Assembly: GCF_015240255.1 (NCBI RefSeq)
Contig: NZ_CP061205.1
Location: 2,687,501 to 2,751,500 of the forward strand
Length of the DNA: 64,000 nucleotides
From: Kordiimonas pumila
GTDB taxonomy: Bacteria; Pseudomonadota; Alphaproteobacteria; Sphingomonadales; Kordiimonadaceae
Reading direction: 5' to 3'
The notes under the pieces: model-generated
Databases searched by the model: none
What the model saw: the letters and a program-made list of their open reading frames with translations, nothing else
What the model was told of the DNA's origin: nothing
Made by a program: the position numbers and the translations under genes
Shown here: positions 45,500 to 54,024 of the stretch, one piece after another
Layout of the letters: each line of letters begins with the position of its first letter
Position numbering within the stretch: the first letter of the stretch is position 1

Positions 45500-46784
45500 T
45501 TTGGCTTTTCACCCCGAGGTCAGGCCTATCACCCTGAACCAGTGTATCGCTTTTCAGACCTGTTAAGGCCTGCGCATCTGCTGTAAATGCTAAAAATGCC
45601 TGCACTTTTTCATGCCAGCCATTTTGCTCAGCATGCAGCCGCGCCGCTTGCCCCATCTGTGACCGCAAGCCGTCATCTTGTAGTAAACGGCATATAGCTT
45701 CTGCAATTTCCTTTGGTGATGTGGGGGTAACAAGAAAGCCGGTTTCACCGTTTACTATAGCTTCTACTGCACCGCCTGCCCGTCCCCCAACAGACGGTGT
45801 TGCCATTGCCGCAGCCTCCAGAAAAACAAGGCCAAAACCCTCTGTTTCACCGTCTGGCATGGTTCTGTTAGGCAGGGCAAAAACATCTGCCGCACCATAA
45901 TAACGGGCTAAACATTCCTCTGATACAGCACCTAAAAAGGTTATATTCCGCTGAAGATTTAAAGCTTGCACCTGCCCCTTCAATGCCTGCTCTTCCATAC
46001 CAATACCACCGATAATAAGCGACGCATTTGGGATTTTTTCCAGCACAAAAGGCCACGCCTCAATAAGCGTATCAAAACCTTTACGCGCAACGAGCCTACC
46101 AAGCGAAAAAACAAGAGGCCCAAGGGGTAAATCAAGATCGGAGCGCGCGTTCGGCGGCAACACCCCGGTAAAACGATTTAGGTCAACACCGTTGTGGCTC
46201 ACCAGTATTTTATCTGGCGCAACACCTTTTTCGATCAAAATATCGGCTGTGAACCTGCTCACGGTTATAATGCCGTCAACTTTATCCAGAATAGCACGAC
46301 GGGCTTTCTCTGCACGGGCTGAATGCGCCTGCTGTGAAACTTCTTCACCGTGAACATATTGAACGATGCGAATCCCACCCAATATTTTTTTATGGTTAGC
46401 AATCCAGCCCAAAAAGCCCATATCACCAATGCACAAGCAACTATAGCCACCATCGCTTAAAAGCGTTCTGACCGCCCGTAACACCCGTTTCCGAACCAGA
46501 CGGCTGGTAAGCGAAAGCTTGAGCCATTGAAGAGGGTTTGAGCGCGGAGAAATACCTTTCCCAACGCGCAAGGCAGAAAGCCTGTGGATAATGTAACCAG
46601 CATGAGCATCAAATTCGCGCCAACCAGCAACTTCTTCGCCGCTATGATAATCATGGCTTGCCGTTAATATTTCAATACGACCAACGCCATACCGCGCCAA
46701 AGCGTCATAAACAGTAAGTGCACCCCCAACGAGGGGCAAATGATGCGTTGAAATCAGCAAGCATTTTCCGCCGCTTTGAACCAT
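45483..46784 (-). CDS. Family 4 glycosyltransferase
   Basis: 433 residues with a GT-B fold. The N domain has LLISTHHLPLVGGALTVYDAL, and the C domain FSLGRLVARKGFDTLIEAW near residue 225, DVFALPNRT near 305 and EGFGLVFLEAAAMATPSVGGRAGGAVEAI with the EX7E motif near 320. It adds a sugar to a surface glycan from a nucleotide sugar. First gene of the surface polysaccharide operon. Start ATG 46784. Confidence 0.92.
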   Translation of the reverse strand: MVQSGGKCLLISTHHLPLVGGALTVYDALARYGVGRIEILTASHDYHSGEEVAGWREFDAHAGYIIHRLSALRVGKGISPRSNPLQWLKLSLTSRLVRKRVLRAVRTLLSDGGYSCLCIGDMGFLGWIANHKKILGGIRIVQYVHGEEVSQQAHSARAEKARRAILDKVDGIITVSRFTADILIEKGVAPDKILVSHNGVDLNRFTGVLPPNARSDLDLPLGPLVFSLGRLVARKGFDTLIEAWPFVLEKIPNASLIIGGIGMEEQALKGQVQALNLQRNITFLGAVSEECLARYYGAADVFALPNRTMPDGETEGFGLVFLEAAAMATPSVGGRAGGAVEAIVNGETGFLVTPTSPKEIAEAICRLLQDDGLRSQMGQAARLHAEQNGWHEKVQAFLAFTADAQALTGLKSDTLVQGDRPDLGVKSQNEKTL

Positions 46785-46934
46785 AAATCTCAGCCTGAAC
46801 TATTTTTTCTTTTGTGACATACCATTGAAGCCTCTACCACAAAAGAAAATCTTACAACCAAAAGGGTGACGAATGCTATTTACCCCTGCTATAAAGAAGT
46901 TCAGACTAACAATTATATTTAGGGATTATATGTT

Positions 46935-47168
46935 ATGGCGATGTCGCAAGACGATATTGTAAAGCTGATCAAGGAAGGCCTTCCGGGCGCAATCGTAAAA
47001 ATAGAAGACCTGCGCGGTGATGGTGATCATTATGCCGCTCATGTTGTTTATGAGGGCTTTCGCGGCAAATCACGTGTTCAGCAACACCAAATGGTTTACA
47101 GCAGCCTAAAAGGCCGTATGGGCGGCGAACTACACGCTCTTGCCCTTCAAACCAGCGCACCAGAATAG
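46935..47168 (+). CDS. BolA-family protein
   Basis: 77 residues with BolA-like KH fold (DIVKLIKEGLPGAIVKIEDL, HYAAHVVYEGFRGKSRVQQHQMVYSSL). It carries the conserved His and works with monothiol glutaredoxins in iron-sulfur cluster handling. AGGGAT precedes the start by about 9 bases. It lies 135 bases upstream of grxD, its typical partner. Confidence 0.92.
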   Translation: MAMSQDDIVKLIKEGLPGAIVKIEDLRGDGDHYAAHVVYEGFRGKSRVQQHQMVYSSLKGRMGGELHALALQTSAPE

Positions 47169-47303
47169 ACCAATAGGCCTGATTCATAGAAATTTGGCCT
47201 GTTTTCTGACCATTTTGGTCTTAATTTTATAGTCCCCCCTTGTCGCAGAGCGGAATTGCGCCTATCTCTAGCGGCAAGGACATACCAAATCAGGAATTAT
47301 ATC

Positions 47304-47627
47304 ATGAGTATTTCAGAGCGTATCCAAGGCTATGTAAACAGTGACGATGTTGTTCTGTTTATGAAAGGCACACCGGTTTTCCCGCAGTGTGGTTTTTCCT
47401 CTGTTGTGAGCCAAGTTATCCAGCATCTGGGCGTAGAGTATAAAACCTATAATGTACTGGAAGATGCTGAACTGCGTGAAGGTATCAAAACCTTTTCAGA
47501 TTGGCCAACAATCCCACAGCTTTATATTAAAGGCGAGTTTGTTGGCGGCTGTGACATCGTACGCGAAATGTTTGAAACTGGCGAATTACAGCAGCTTCTG
47601 ACCGAAAAAGGTGTGCAGGCAAACTAA
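47304..47627 (+). CDS. grxD: Monothiol glutaredoxin, Grx4 family
   Basis: 107 residues. The CGFS active site ([14 protein letters not shown] near residue 30) binds a glutathione-ligated [2Fe-2S] cluster; [24 protein letters not shown] near 70 is the glutathione-binding region. The start at ATG 47304 ([11 protein letters not shown]) matches the family; earlier in-frame codons are ignored. Partner of the BolA protein encoded upstream. Confidence 0.95.
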   Translation: MSISERIQGYVNSDDVVLFMKGTPVFPQCGFSSVVSQVIQHLGVEYKTYNVLEDAELREGIKTFSDWPTIPQLYIKGEFVGGCDIVREMFETGELQQLLTEKGVQAN

Positions 47628-47672
47628 AGCCTGCACCAGCATACAGCACACCAGCAAATAATGAGGGCTATC

Positions 47673-48749
47673 ATGGAAAAGCGTGAGCTTGGCCGTACCG
47701 GTATTTTTGTTAGTAAAATCTGCCTTGGCAGCATGACATGGGGCAAACAAAACACCGAGGAAGAAGGCCACGCGCAAATTGATCTCGCCCTCGATGCTGG
47801 TGTAAACTTTATCGATACAGCCGAAATGTATGCTGTGCCGCCAACACAGGAAACGTACGGCAAAACCGAAGAAATAATTGGTAGCTGGCTTGCTAAAAGC
47901 GGTAAGCGCAGTGACGTGATTATTGCCTCAAAAATTGCCGGGCCGCGTACGGATATTGACTATATCCGGCCACACCTTCAAAACGATGGTAAAAGTGATC
48001 TTGACTACCAATCCGTTATTGAAGCATGTGATGCCAGCCTGAAGCGCCTGAAAACAGATTACATTGACCTATACCAGCTTCATTGGCCCAGCAGGCCGGT
48101 TAATATGTTTGGTGTACTGCGGTACCCTGCTGAACGCGGTATAAAAGCCAAAGAAAACAAGTCAGACATACCCCTTAGCGAAACACTTGGCGCGATGGCT
48201 GATCTTGTAAAGGCTGGTAAAATTCGCGCTGTCGGCGTCTCAAACGAAACACCTTGGGGTGTTATGCATGCCCTATCCTTAGCCGAAAAAGAAGGCTTGC
48301 CAAGGGTTGCCAGCATTCAAAACCCGTACAACTTTCTTAATCGTTCCTTTGAGATTGGCCTTGCCGAAATTGCGGTGCATGAGCAGGTTGGCCTTCTTGC
48401 TTACTCGCCCATTGCAGGCGGTATCTTAAGCGGCAAATACGCGGGTGGTGCCCAGCCAGAGGGCGCCCGCTTCACACTATACGGCAAAACCTTTAATCGC
48501 TTTCTCAAGCCACTAGGCCTTGCCGCAATGGAAAAATACGTAGCCCTCGCCCGTAAACATGGGCTTGACCCAGCACAAATGGCAAATGCTTTTGTCAACC
48601 AGCAAGCGTTCCTCACCAGTAATATTATTGGCGCAACATCACTGGAACAGTTAAAAAGCAATCTTGATAGCCACCATATCACCCTCTCTCAAGAGATCCT
48701 CGCGGAAATAGATGCAATAGAGACAGAGTTCCCTGTCCCTTGCCCTTAA
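47673..48749 (+). CDS. Aldo/keto reductase (Tas-like)
   Basis: 358 residues of NADPH-dependent TIM-barrel reductase. The N-terminus KRELGRTGIFVSKICLGSMTWG, catalytic Asp-Tyr in FIDTAEMYAVPP near residue 50, Lys in IIASKIAGPR near 85 and His in LYQLHWPSR near 130 form the catalytic tetrad regions. It is close to E. coli Tas. Substrate unknown. ATG 47673 has GAGG 6 bases upstream. It lies 45 bases past grxD. Confidence 0.92.
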   Translation: MEKRELGRTGIFVSKICLGSMTWGKQNTEEEGHAQIDLALDAGVNFIDTAEMYAVPPTQETYGKTEEIIGSWLAKSGKRSDVIIASKIAGPRTDIDYIRPHLQNDGKSDLDYQSVIEACDASLKRLKTDYIDLYQLHWPSRPVNMFGVLRYPAERGIKAKENKSDIPLSETLGAMADLVKAGKIRAVGVSNETPWGVMHALSLAEKEGLPRVASIQNPYNFLNRSFEIGLAEIAVHEQVGLLAYSPIAGGILSGKYAGGAQPEGARFTLYGKTFNRFLKPLGLAAMEKYVALARKHGLDPAQMANAFVNQQAFLTSNIIGATSLEQLKSNLDSHHITLSQEILAEIDAIETEFPVPCP

Positions 48750-49088
48750 TATCTAGGGCACAATAGCTCTCTAAAGCCTTGATCGCTCGGTATCTGCCCA
48801 AGGGTTTCACAAAAACGTGACCATCCTTACCGCCATTTCCGAACATGTGATCGATATTTTACTTGTATAATTTCGATATTTTATATTTAATAGTCCACAC
48901 ATTCTGCATTAAACAGCGTTTAGATGGGGAAACATTCTTCATCCTCATTTAAAATATCGAAATTAATAGTTTCATAAATGCAGGAGCAACAACTACTCAT
49001 TGTCATTGGCAGGGCACAATTAGCTATGACATAGGGTTAAATCTGTATGGGAGCACAAGATGCACATTATGTGTATGGAGAATATCAA
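48750..49088. other. 339-bp intergenic region upstream of the tannase-family gene
   Basis: No gene is seen. The middle part is AT-rich and contains three related operator-like elements (see 48851-48964). The region is long for a promoter, so more than one binding site is plausible. Confidence 0.5.
48851..48964. promoter_or_regulatory. Operator-like repeats TCGATATTTTA upstream of the tannase-family gene
   Basis: The 11-mer TCGATATTTTA occurs at 48851-48861, and again inside AATTTCGATATTTTA at 48869-48883; a perfect inverted copy TAAAATATCGAAATT lies at 48950-48964. So there are two direct copies 22 bp apart (two helical turns) and one inverted copy. These probably form binding sites for a regulator of the gene at 49089. 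The regulator is not evident in the window. Confidence 0.5.
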
Positions 49089-50780
49089 ATGAAAAAATTA
49101 AACTGGAAACGCGTTACCAGCACGGTGCTGGCCGGGGCTATCATGATTGCAAGTGGGGCAACAGGGTTTATTCCTGCGCTTGCAGGTACAGCCTATGCAG
49201 CACCAAACCAAAAAGCACACATCAAGGATTTCGACACATTCGCAGCACAGTGTGAAGCCATGAACCAAATCGACCTTGAAGACGTGGGTGATATGCCGGG
49301 CCGCGTGGTTCGCACCGAAGTGGTCATCGACAAAAAAGCGGATAGCAAGTATCAGAGTGTATACTTCAAAAAACGCGGCCATAGTCAGGGCATACCAACA
49401 CCAGAGCTTGAATATTTTCCAGCACACTGCCTTGTAGAAGGCTATGTAACACCGCATGTCCAATTTTCCATGATGCTGCCCCCTGTTGATAACTGGAACG
49501 AGCGCTTCATGCTGGCAGCATGCGATGCATGGTGTGGTCGTGTTGGCCCAGAAATGCCAGTACCGGGCCTGAACAGCGGCTTTGCCACCCTCACTAACAA
49601 CGGTGGCCATTATAGCCGGGCGCCCTTTGATGGTATTTGGGCACATCAAGACATGCGTGCACGTGAATATTTTGCTCATAAGGCAAACCACGTTACAGCA
49701 CAGGTTGGGAAAGCCATTGCCGAAGCTTTTTACGGTGAAAAGCCAAAATACAGCTACCTAGCAGGTTTTTCAAAAGGCGGGAACGCAGGGCTATTTGCAG
49801 CACAGCGTTACCCCACCGACTTTGACGGCATTATTTCAAAAGCACCTGTTGTGCATTATAATGCCAAAAACGCAGCAGGCTTTACATGGACAGCCCTTGC
49901 CGTGCATCCAGACGGGAAAAACCCTGTCATATACAGCGACAAGCTGCCGATCATTAACAAAGCTGTGCTTGATGCCTGTGATGCATATGACGGCCTCGTA
50001 AACGGCGTGATCGATAACCCCAACATTTGCGACTTTGATCCTGCTGTATTGCTCTGCAAACCCGGCCAGTCAGAAGCAGATAATGAATGCCTGAATGAAG
50101 CTCAGGTTGAAGCCGTTGCCAAACAGTATCAAAACCCAACAACGGCAGACGGTACAGTGTATTTTGAATACCCGATGGATCGTGGTTCAGAATTTGACTG
50201 GGCACGGGCAAACCTGCCTGTACGAGGTAGTGATGAAAAAACATTCTCTCTAACAGGCGCAGCAACCGGCCTTCGCTATATGGTAACACCAGACAACCCC
50301 GGCCCCGGCTATGATTGGCGCACGTTTGACTATCTGGAAAACCTACCCGCGATGAATGAAATGGCAAAAATTCTTGACCCAGATGCCACAGACATGACGC
50401 CTTTCAAAGAGGCTGGCGGCAAGATGATTATTGTGCACGGCTGGGCTGATGCCATGATCACCGCCAACATGACAAAAGACTGGTTCAAAGAAGTGCGCGA
50501 TGAAATGGGTGCAGAAGTTGTAGACGACTTTGCCCAGCTTTATCTGGTGCCAGGCATGGTACACGGTAGCGGTGGCACAGGCCCCTATGTGTTCGATGCA
50601 ATTCACCCGCTTATGAACTGGGTTGAAAAGGGTATTGCCCCAACACAGTTGATGATGGAAGATGAACCGGGCAGCACACCCCTGCGCCGCAGGCCAGAGT
50701 TTCCCTTCCCTGCCTATTCAAAATATAGCGGCAAGGGCGACCCAAACAAAGCTGAAAGCTTCATAAAGGTAACTGACTAA
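49089..50780 (+). CDS. Exported tannase/feruloyl-esterase-family hydrolase lacking the CS-D-HC cysteines
   Basis: 563 residues with a Sec signal (VLAGAIMIASGATGFIPALAGTAYA, cleavage near residue 37). The family catalytic Ser is Ser228 in AGFSKGGNAGLFAAQRYP, the Asp is Asp454 in HGWADAMITA and the His is His492 in PGMVHGSGGTGP. The usual Cys just before Ser and just after His (CS-D-HC disulfide) are replaced by Phe227 and Gly493, a paired loss. It may hydrolyse an aromatic or other ester in the periplasm or outside. ATG 49089 has GGAG 8 bases upstream. A terminator follows. Confidence 0.88.
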   Translation: MKKLNWKRVTSTVLAGAIMIASGATGFIPALAGTAYAAPNQKAHIKDFDTFAAQCEAMNQIDLEDVGDMPGRVVRTEVVIDKKADSKYQSVYFKKRGHSQGIPTPELEYFPAHCLVEGYVTPHVQFSMMLPPVDNWNERFMLAACDAWCGRVGPEMPVPGLNSGFATLTNNGGHYSRAPFDGIWAHQDMRAREYFAHKANHVTAQVGKAIAEAFYGEKPKYSYLAGFSKGGNAGLFAAQRYPTDFDGIISKAPVVHYNAKNAAGFTWTALAVHPDGKNPVIYSDKLPIINKAVLDACDAYDGLVNGVIDNPNICDFDPAVLLCKPGQSEADNECLNEAQVEAVAKQYQNPTTADGTVYFEYPMDRGSEFDWARANLPVRGSDEKTFSLTGAATGLRYMVTPDNPGPGYDWRTFDYLENLPAMNEMAKILDPDATDMTPFKEAGGKMIIVHGWADAMITANMTKDWFKEVRDEMGAEVVDDFAQLYLVPGMVHGSGGTGPYVFDAIHPLMNWVEKGIAPTQLMMEDEPGSTPLRRRPEFPFPAYSKYSGKGDPNKAESFIKVTD

Positions 50781-50806
50781 GCCTTTACAGGTACACACAC
50801 ATGCAA

Positions 50807-50835
50807 ACAGCGGGGCAAGCCCCGCTGTTTTTTTT
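50807..50835 (+). terminator. Terminator after the tannase-family gene
   Basis: CAGCGGGGC and GCCCCGCTG pair around AA and are followed by eight T (50828-50835). It lies 27 bases after the stop and may also stop the convergent methyltransferase message. Confidence 0.88.
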
Positions 50836-50856
50836 ATCGCTATAGCTTTCATAACA

Positions 50857-51672
50857 CTATTTCACAAATTTAAAGATAAACCTGTCAGTTTTACCCCTGA
50901 TGCTTGGGTCAAATGGGCTTTTTATATGATCATCATCCGGGTTTGCCAGCGCATCGCTTTCGCCCGCGAAAGCAAAGCCTGCGGCCAGCACCTGTTCTTT
51001 TACAATAGCCGGGTCAATCCTGTGATATTTATCGCCTGCCTCGGTGCCGCTGCCTGCTGGTGCCACATGGTCCACCACCACAAACGCACCGCCGGGCTTT
51101 AGCGCCTTATGGATGCTCGCAAGAATAGCGGGGATATCTTCCGGTGCCATACGGGCTTCGTTATTGTACCAGTAATCGTGGTAGGCAAGCACTGTCATTA
51201 CCACATCAACACTTGCTTCCGGCACGCCTATCAGCTCCTCTGTGCCTTCATGCAGCAAGGTAACATTTGGCAACCGTCCGCCGCCGTAGCGTTTTGCGGT
51301 ATTATCTTTCACAAAGTTCCAGTAAACCGGGCCATTATGGGCATATACCTTGCCGCTTTCGCCCACAGCGCGTGACAGAATTTCGGTATACCAGCCGCCG
51401 CCAGAGTTTAGGTCAACCACGGTCATACCCGGCTGAATACCCACAAAGCGTAACACCTTCAAGGGTTTGCGCGCCAGATCACGGCCCCTGTCCTCTAAAC
51501 TGCGGCGTGGGTCTTTTGTCGCTTCAAGTAAATGCTGAATACCCAGATGATCAGTTGTAGCATGTGGCTTGTTAGCGGCTTGCTGTGCCTGCGCCCCTGT
51601 AGTTCCCATACTGGCAGAAGCCACAACGAGCGCTGCCGCACACACGGCTGTCTTTAATACTGTTTTGATCAT
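50857..51672 (-). CDS. Exported SAM-dependent methyltransferase-like protein (COG4798-like)
   Basis: 271 residues. A clear Sec signal (VCAAALVVASASMGTTGAQA, cleavage near residue 29) precedes a class I methyltransferase fold: GMTVVDLNSGGGWYTEILSRAVGE near residue 84 (SAM-binding loop), VDVVMTVLAYHDYW near 155 and LKPGGAFVVVDH near 195. A methyltransferase outside the cytosol is unusual because SAM is not known there; the family may use another role. The start at ATG 51672 has GGGGGAT upstream and begins the signal. Confidence 0.85.
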   Translation of the reverse strand: MIKTVLKTAVCAAALVVASASMGTTGAQAQQAANKPHATTDHLGIQHLLEATKDPRRSLEDRGRDLARKPLKVLRFVGIQPGMTVVDLNSGGGWYTEILSRAVGESGKVYAHNGPVYWNFVKDNTAKRYGGGRLPNVTLLHEGTEELIGVPEASVDVVMTVLAYHDYWYNNEARMAPEDIPAILASIHKALKPGGAFVVVDHVAPAGSGTEAGDKYHRIDPAIVKEQVLAAGFAFAGESDALANPDDDHIKSPFDPSIRGKTDRFIFKFVK

Positions 51673-51893
51673 AACCCTATCCCCCATTGAATATGGCAAC
51701 ACTGGTACAATACCAGTGTTTAGTGCTATTTTACACCCCATCATGCTTGCGCTAGCGGCTAGCATATCACACTTCTGAAAAATTAGTAATCAATGCACAA
51801 AACCCAGCACAAAATGGCACTTCCTGCTTCCTTCTTGGCTAAAATACTGTAGAGAGGTGAAAAGGTGTATATTTCTTTTAAAAGGATGCCTGA

Positions 51894-52169
51894 ATGGCGC
51901 TGCATATTGACACCCTTGGCTACGGGGCCGCGTTTCTCACCACAATTTCCTTTATACCACAGGCCTTAAAGGTATGGCGCGAAGATAACACAAGTGCCAT
52001 TTCGCTGGGTATGTACAGCCTGTTTGTAATGGGTATTTTGCTGTGGCTTGTATACGGGGCCTATATCGCGAATTACCCCATAACGGTCGCAAACGGCATT
52101 ACCCTGTGCCTTGCTGTCAGCATTTTATATAAAAAGCTGCAACATGTGCGCGCAGGCAGAAAGCTTTAG
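51894..52169 (+). CDS. SemiSWEET-type sugar transporter subunit
   Basis: 91 residues with three membrane helices and the PQ-loop FIPQALKVWREDNTSAIS near residues 21-38. SemiSWEETs dimerise to form sugar uniporters. AGGA lies 7 bases before the ATG. Single gene on the plus strand between two minus-strand genes. Confidence 0.9.
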   Translation: MALHIDTLGYGAAFLTTISFIPQALKVWREDNTSAISLGMYSLFVMGILLWLVYGAYIANYPITVANGITLCLAVSILYKKLQHVRAGRKL

Positions 52170-52201
52170 CGCCTTATTAGCGCGCCAATAGCACTTACTA
52201 T

Positions 52202-52396
52202 CTAAACAGCGACAGAACGCTCTACGGTGCCTGATTTGCACCTGAAAGCGCCTGAAGGCCAAGCTGTTGCTGAATAGCAAGCCTGTTGGAGCTTGCCCTG
52301 AATAAAGGTTTTAAACGAAAAGCTAGTGATATTGGCCGAAGTCTGCGTAAAGGTGTAGCCGCCGCCGCTTGGGCTGATTGAGGTGTCGCTACTCAT
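52202..52396 (-). CDS. Possible small protein overlapping the DUF3574 gene end
   Basis: A 64-residue frame beginning ATG 52396, whose first 8 bases overlap the DUF3574 stop (ATGAGTAG), as in coupled genes. It begins MSSDTSISPSGGGYTFTQTS and ends in GTVERSVAV, with two Cys and no recognised domain. The overlap geometry is the only support; there is no independent ribosome site. It may be a chance frame. Confidence 0.3.
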   Translation of the reverse strand: MSSDTSISPSGGGYTFTQTSANITSFSFKTFIQGKLQQACYSATAWPSGAFRCKSGTVERSVAV

Positions 52397-52820
52397 CCGC
52401 GCTGTAAAACTGCGTGCACACGCTGCTATCTGAGCGCATAACCGCCTGCTGGTGGAAACGCCCGGCATAAGTGGTCGCAATAGCTTTCAGCTTTGTGTCT
52501 GCGTCTGCCATCTCTGCCGGATATTGCACCAGCAGCAGCTTGCTACGTTCACACACACCAGATGGCAGGCTGGGGCAGCCGCGCCAAAACCCGGCGGCAT
52601 CAACAACCGTAAAACCATCTGGGAACCGGGGGGTAATTTCATCGCGCACAAAAACGCCCCACTCGCTATCGCTTACTTCACCGCCGCCTTTCAGGCCGCG
52701 ACCAAAAAACATCTGGGTTTCCTGCCATGCTGCCGTACCAACGGGGCAACTGGCTACCGCACTGCCCGCAGGCACGACCAGAACAGCCAGCATACCAATG
52801 GCACAGAAAAGCTTTTGCAT
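52389..52820 (-). CDS. Exported DUF3574 protein
   Basis: 143 residues with a Sec signal (LFCAIGMLAVLVVPAGSAVA) and a DUF3574 core: ETQMFFGRGLKGGGEVSDSEWGVFVRDEITPRFPDGFTVVDA, then RSKLLLVQYP. Function unknown; exported to the periplasm. AGGG lies 5 bases before ATG 52820. It follows the small membrane protein gene by 7 bases. Confidence 0.85.
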   Translation of the reverse strand: MQKLFCAIGMLAVLVVPAGSAVASCPVGTAAWQETQMFFGRGLKGGGEVSDSEWGVFVRDEITPRFPDGFTVVDAAGFWRGCPSLPSGVCERSKLLLVQYPAEMADADTKLKAIATTYAGRFHQQAVMRSDSSVCTQFYSADE

Positions 52821-52827
52821 AACAGCC

Positions 52828-53019
52828 CTACCCCTTTTTTGCGTAAGCTACAGCTATACCAACAAGCAAGCCAACAACAATGCCCATACTAATATGGCCC
52901 AGCACCACACCAAACGGAGCGCCTGCTATAATACCAAAGGCAATATATTTGCCGTTCAACCGCTTGGTTACGAGGCTGTTTTCTGGTGGTTTTTGCTCGG
53001 GTTTTATGTCGCCTGTCAC
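52828..53019 (-). CDS. Small membrane protein
   Basis: 63 residues with a GTG start (53019). A polar, Pro-rich N-terminus (TGDIKPEQKPPENSLV) leads to one or two membrane helices (YIAFGIIAGAPFGVVLGHISMGIVVGLLVGIAVAY), with a Lys-rich C-terminus. No family recognised. It sits between the NTF2-like gene (15-base gap) and DUF3574, so it is probably a member of the same operon. Confidence 0.6.
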   Translation of the reverse strand: MTGDIKPEQKPPENSLVTKRLNGKYIAFGIIAGAPFGVVLGHISMGIVVGLLVGIAVAYAKKG

Positions 53020-53034
53020 TGGTTTCTCTCTGTC

Positions 53035-53385
53035 TTAGCTTTTTGCTGCATAACAACCGGCTGAAAGGCTGACAAGGCCGTCCGGCCCAAACATAATGCT
53101 TTCAACCACAGCGACACCCTTTTCGTTTGTATAGTGAATGGCAACACAGTCATACCCGCTGTAAACACCAGAAAGCGTGAAATGCAGGTTCGGCACCAGC
53201 GCCAGCGCCTTGCCCCAATAAGCCCGAAGTGCTGGTTTGCCTACCACTTCGCCCACCCCCACAATCTGCTGTGCGCGGGGCGAGCGAAACCGCACGTCAT
53301 CAGCATAATGCGCCATTATACGGTCTAGATCGTGGCTGTTCCACGCGGCTATCCATTCCTCAGCAAATGCTTGATAATCCATCAC
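53035..53385 (-). CDS. NTF2/SnoaL-fold protein A
   Basis: 116 residues with an NTF2-like fold: FAEEWIAAWNSHDLDRIMAHYADDVRFRSPRAQ near the start is the SnoaL-like signature, then GKPALRAYWGKALALVPNL. No catalytic assignment. First of three NTF2-fold genes in this 1.5-kb stretch (53035, 53435, 54025). Confidence 0.85.
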   Translation of the reverse strand: MMDYQAFAEEWIAAWNSHDLDRIMAHYADDVRFRSPRAQQIVGVGEVVGKPALRAYWGKALALVPNLHFTLSGVYSGYDCVAIHYTNEKGVAVVESIMFGPDGLVSLSAGCYAAKS

Positions 53386-53434
53386 TTATTCGCCTTTTAT
53401 AATAATATAGCAGGTGCACGCCAGCCACCTCTGG

Positions 53435-53827
53435 TTAGCTGTGCACAGCATCTACATGAAAGGTTTTGCTAACAATAAGCCAGCGGCCTTCCACACAGGC
53501 AAGATGGAAATAATTGGTAAAATCCATCCCCATAAAGCCCTTTTCCTTCATCACCACGCTGGCCACATCTACCGCGCAGTCAAGATAAGGTATTTCATAT
53601 GTATAAGGCGTGCCTGCCTTGGCGGGCGGTGTGCCATTTTCCAGATAGGCAAGGAACGGCGCGGTACTGCCACACAGATACTGCGACCCCAAATAGCCAG
53701 ACATCAGCGCATTTTCAGCGAATATCACCTTTAGCCGCGCTGTGCTGCCCGCACGGCAGGCGGCGGCATATTCATCAATCACAGCGCGCACGGCGCTTTC
53801 TGTCTGTTGATCTGCCATTCCTGCCAT
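53435..53827 (-). CDS. NTF2-like protein B
   Basis: 130 residues. ESAVRAVIDEYAAACRAGSTARLKVIFAENALMSGYLG and NYFHLACVEGRWLIVSKTF match lumazine-binding/NTF2-like proteins. The start is uncertain: ATG 53827 or 53818 (MADQQTES) is favoured over GTG 53863, since the N-terminus of the domain begins there. Function unknown. Confidence 0.75.
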   Translation of the reverse strand: MAGMADQQTESAVRAVIDEYAAACRAGSTARLKVIFAENALMSGYLGSQYLCGSTAPFLAYLENGTPPAKAGTPYTYEIPYLDCAVDVASVVMKEKGFMGMDFTNYFHLACVEGRWLIVSKTFHVDAVHS

Positions 53828-54024
53828 CCAATTCGCCAAAAGCCATAAACCAAACCGGGCCACTGCCCCACATATATTAAGGCAAGTTTTTAAGGCTTAT
53901 GCAAGTGATGGCTGTCATACCGAGGGAAATCTCTGGCATCCACGCAAACCGTGATTGCCGTACGCCCCCCCTAATAGGCAGGTGTTTTTGCAAGGAAACG
54001 AATGACACGCTTTATATCTGGTGC

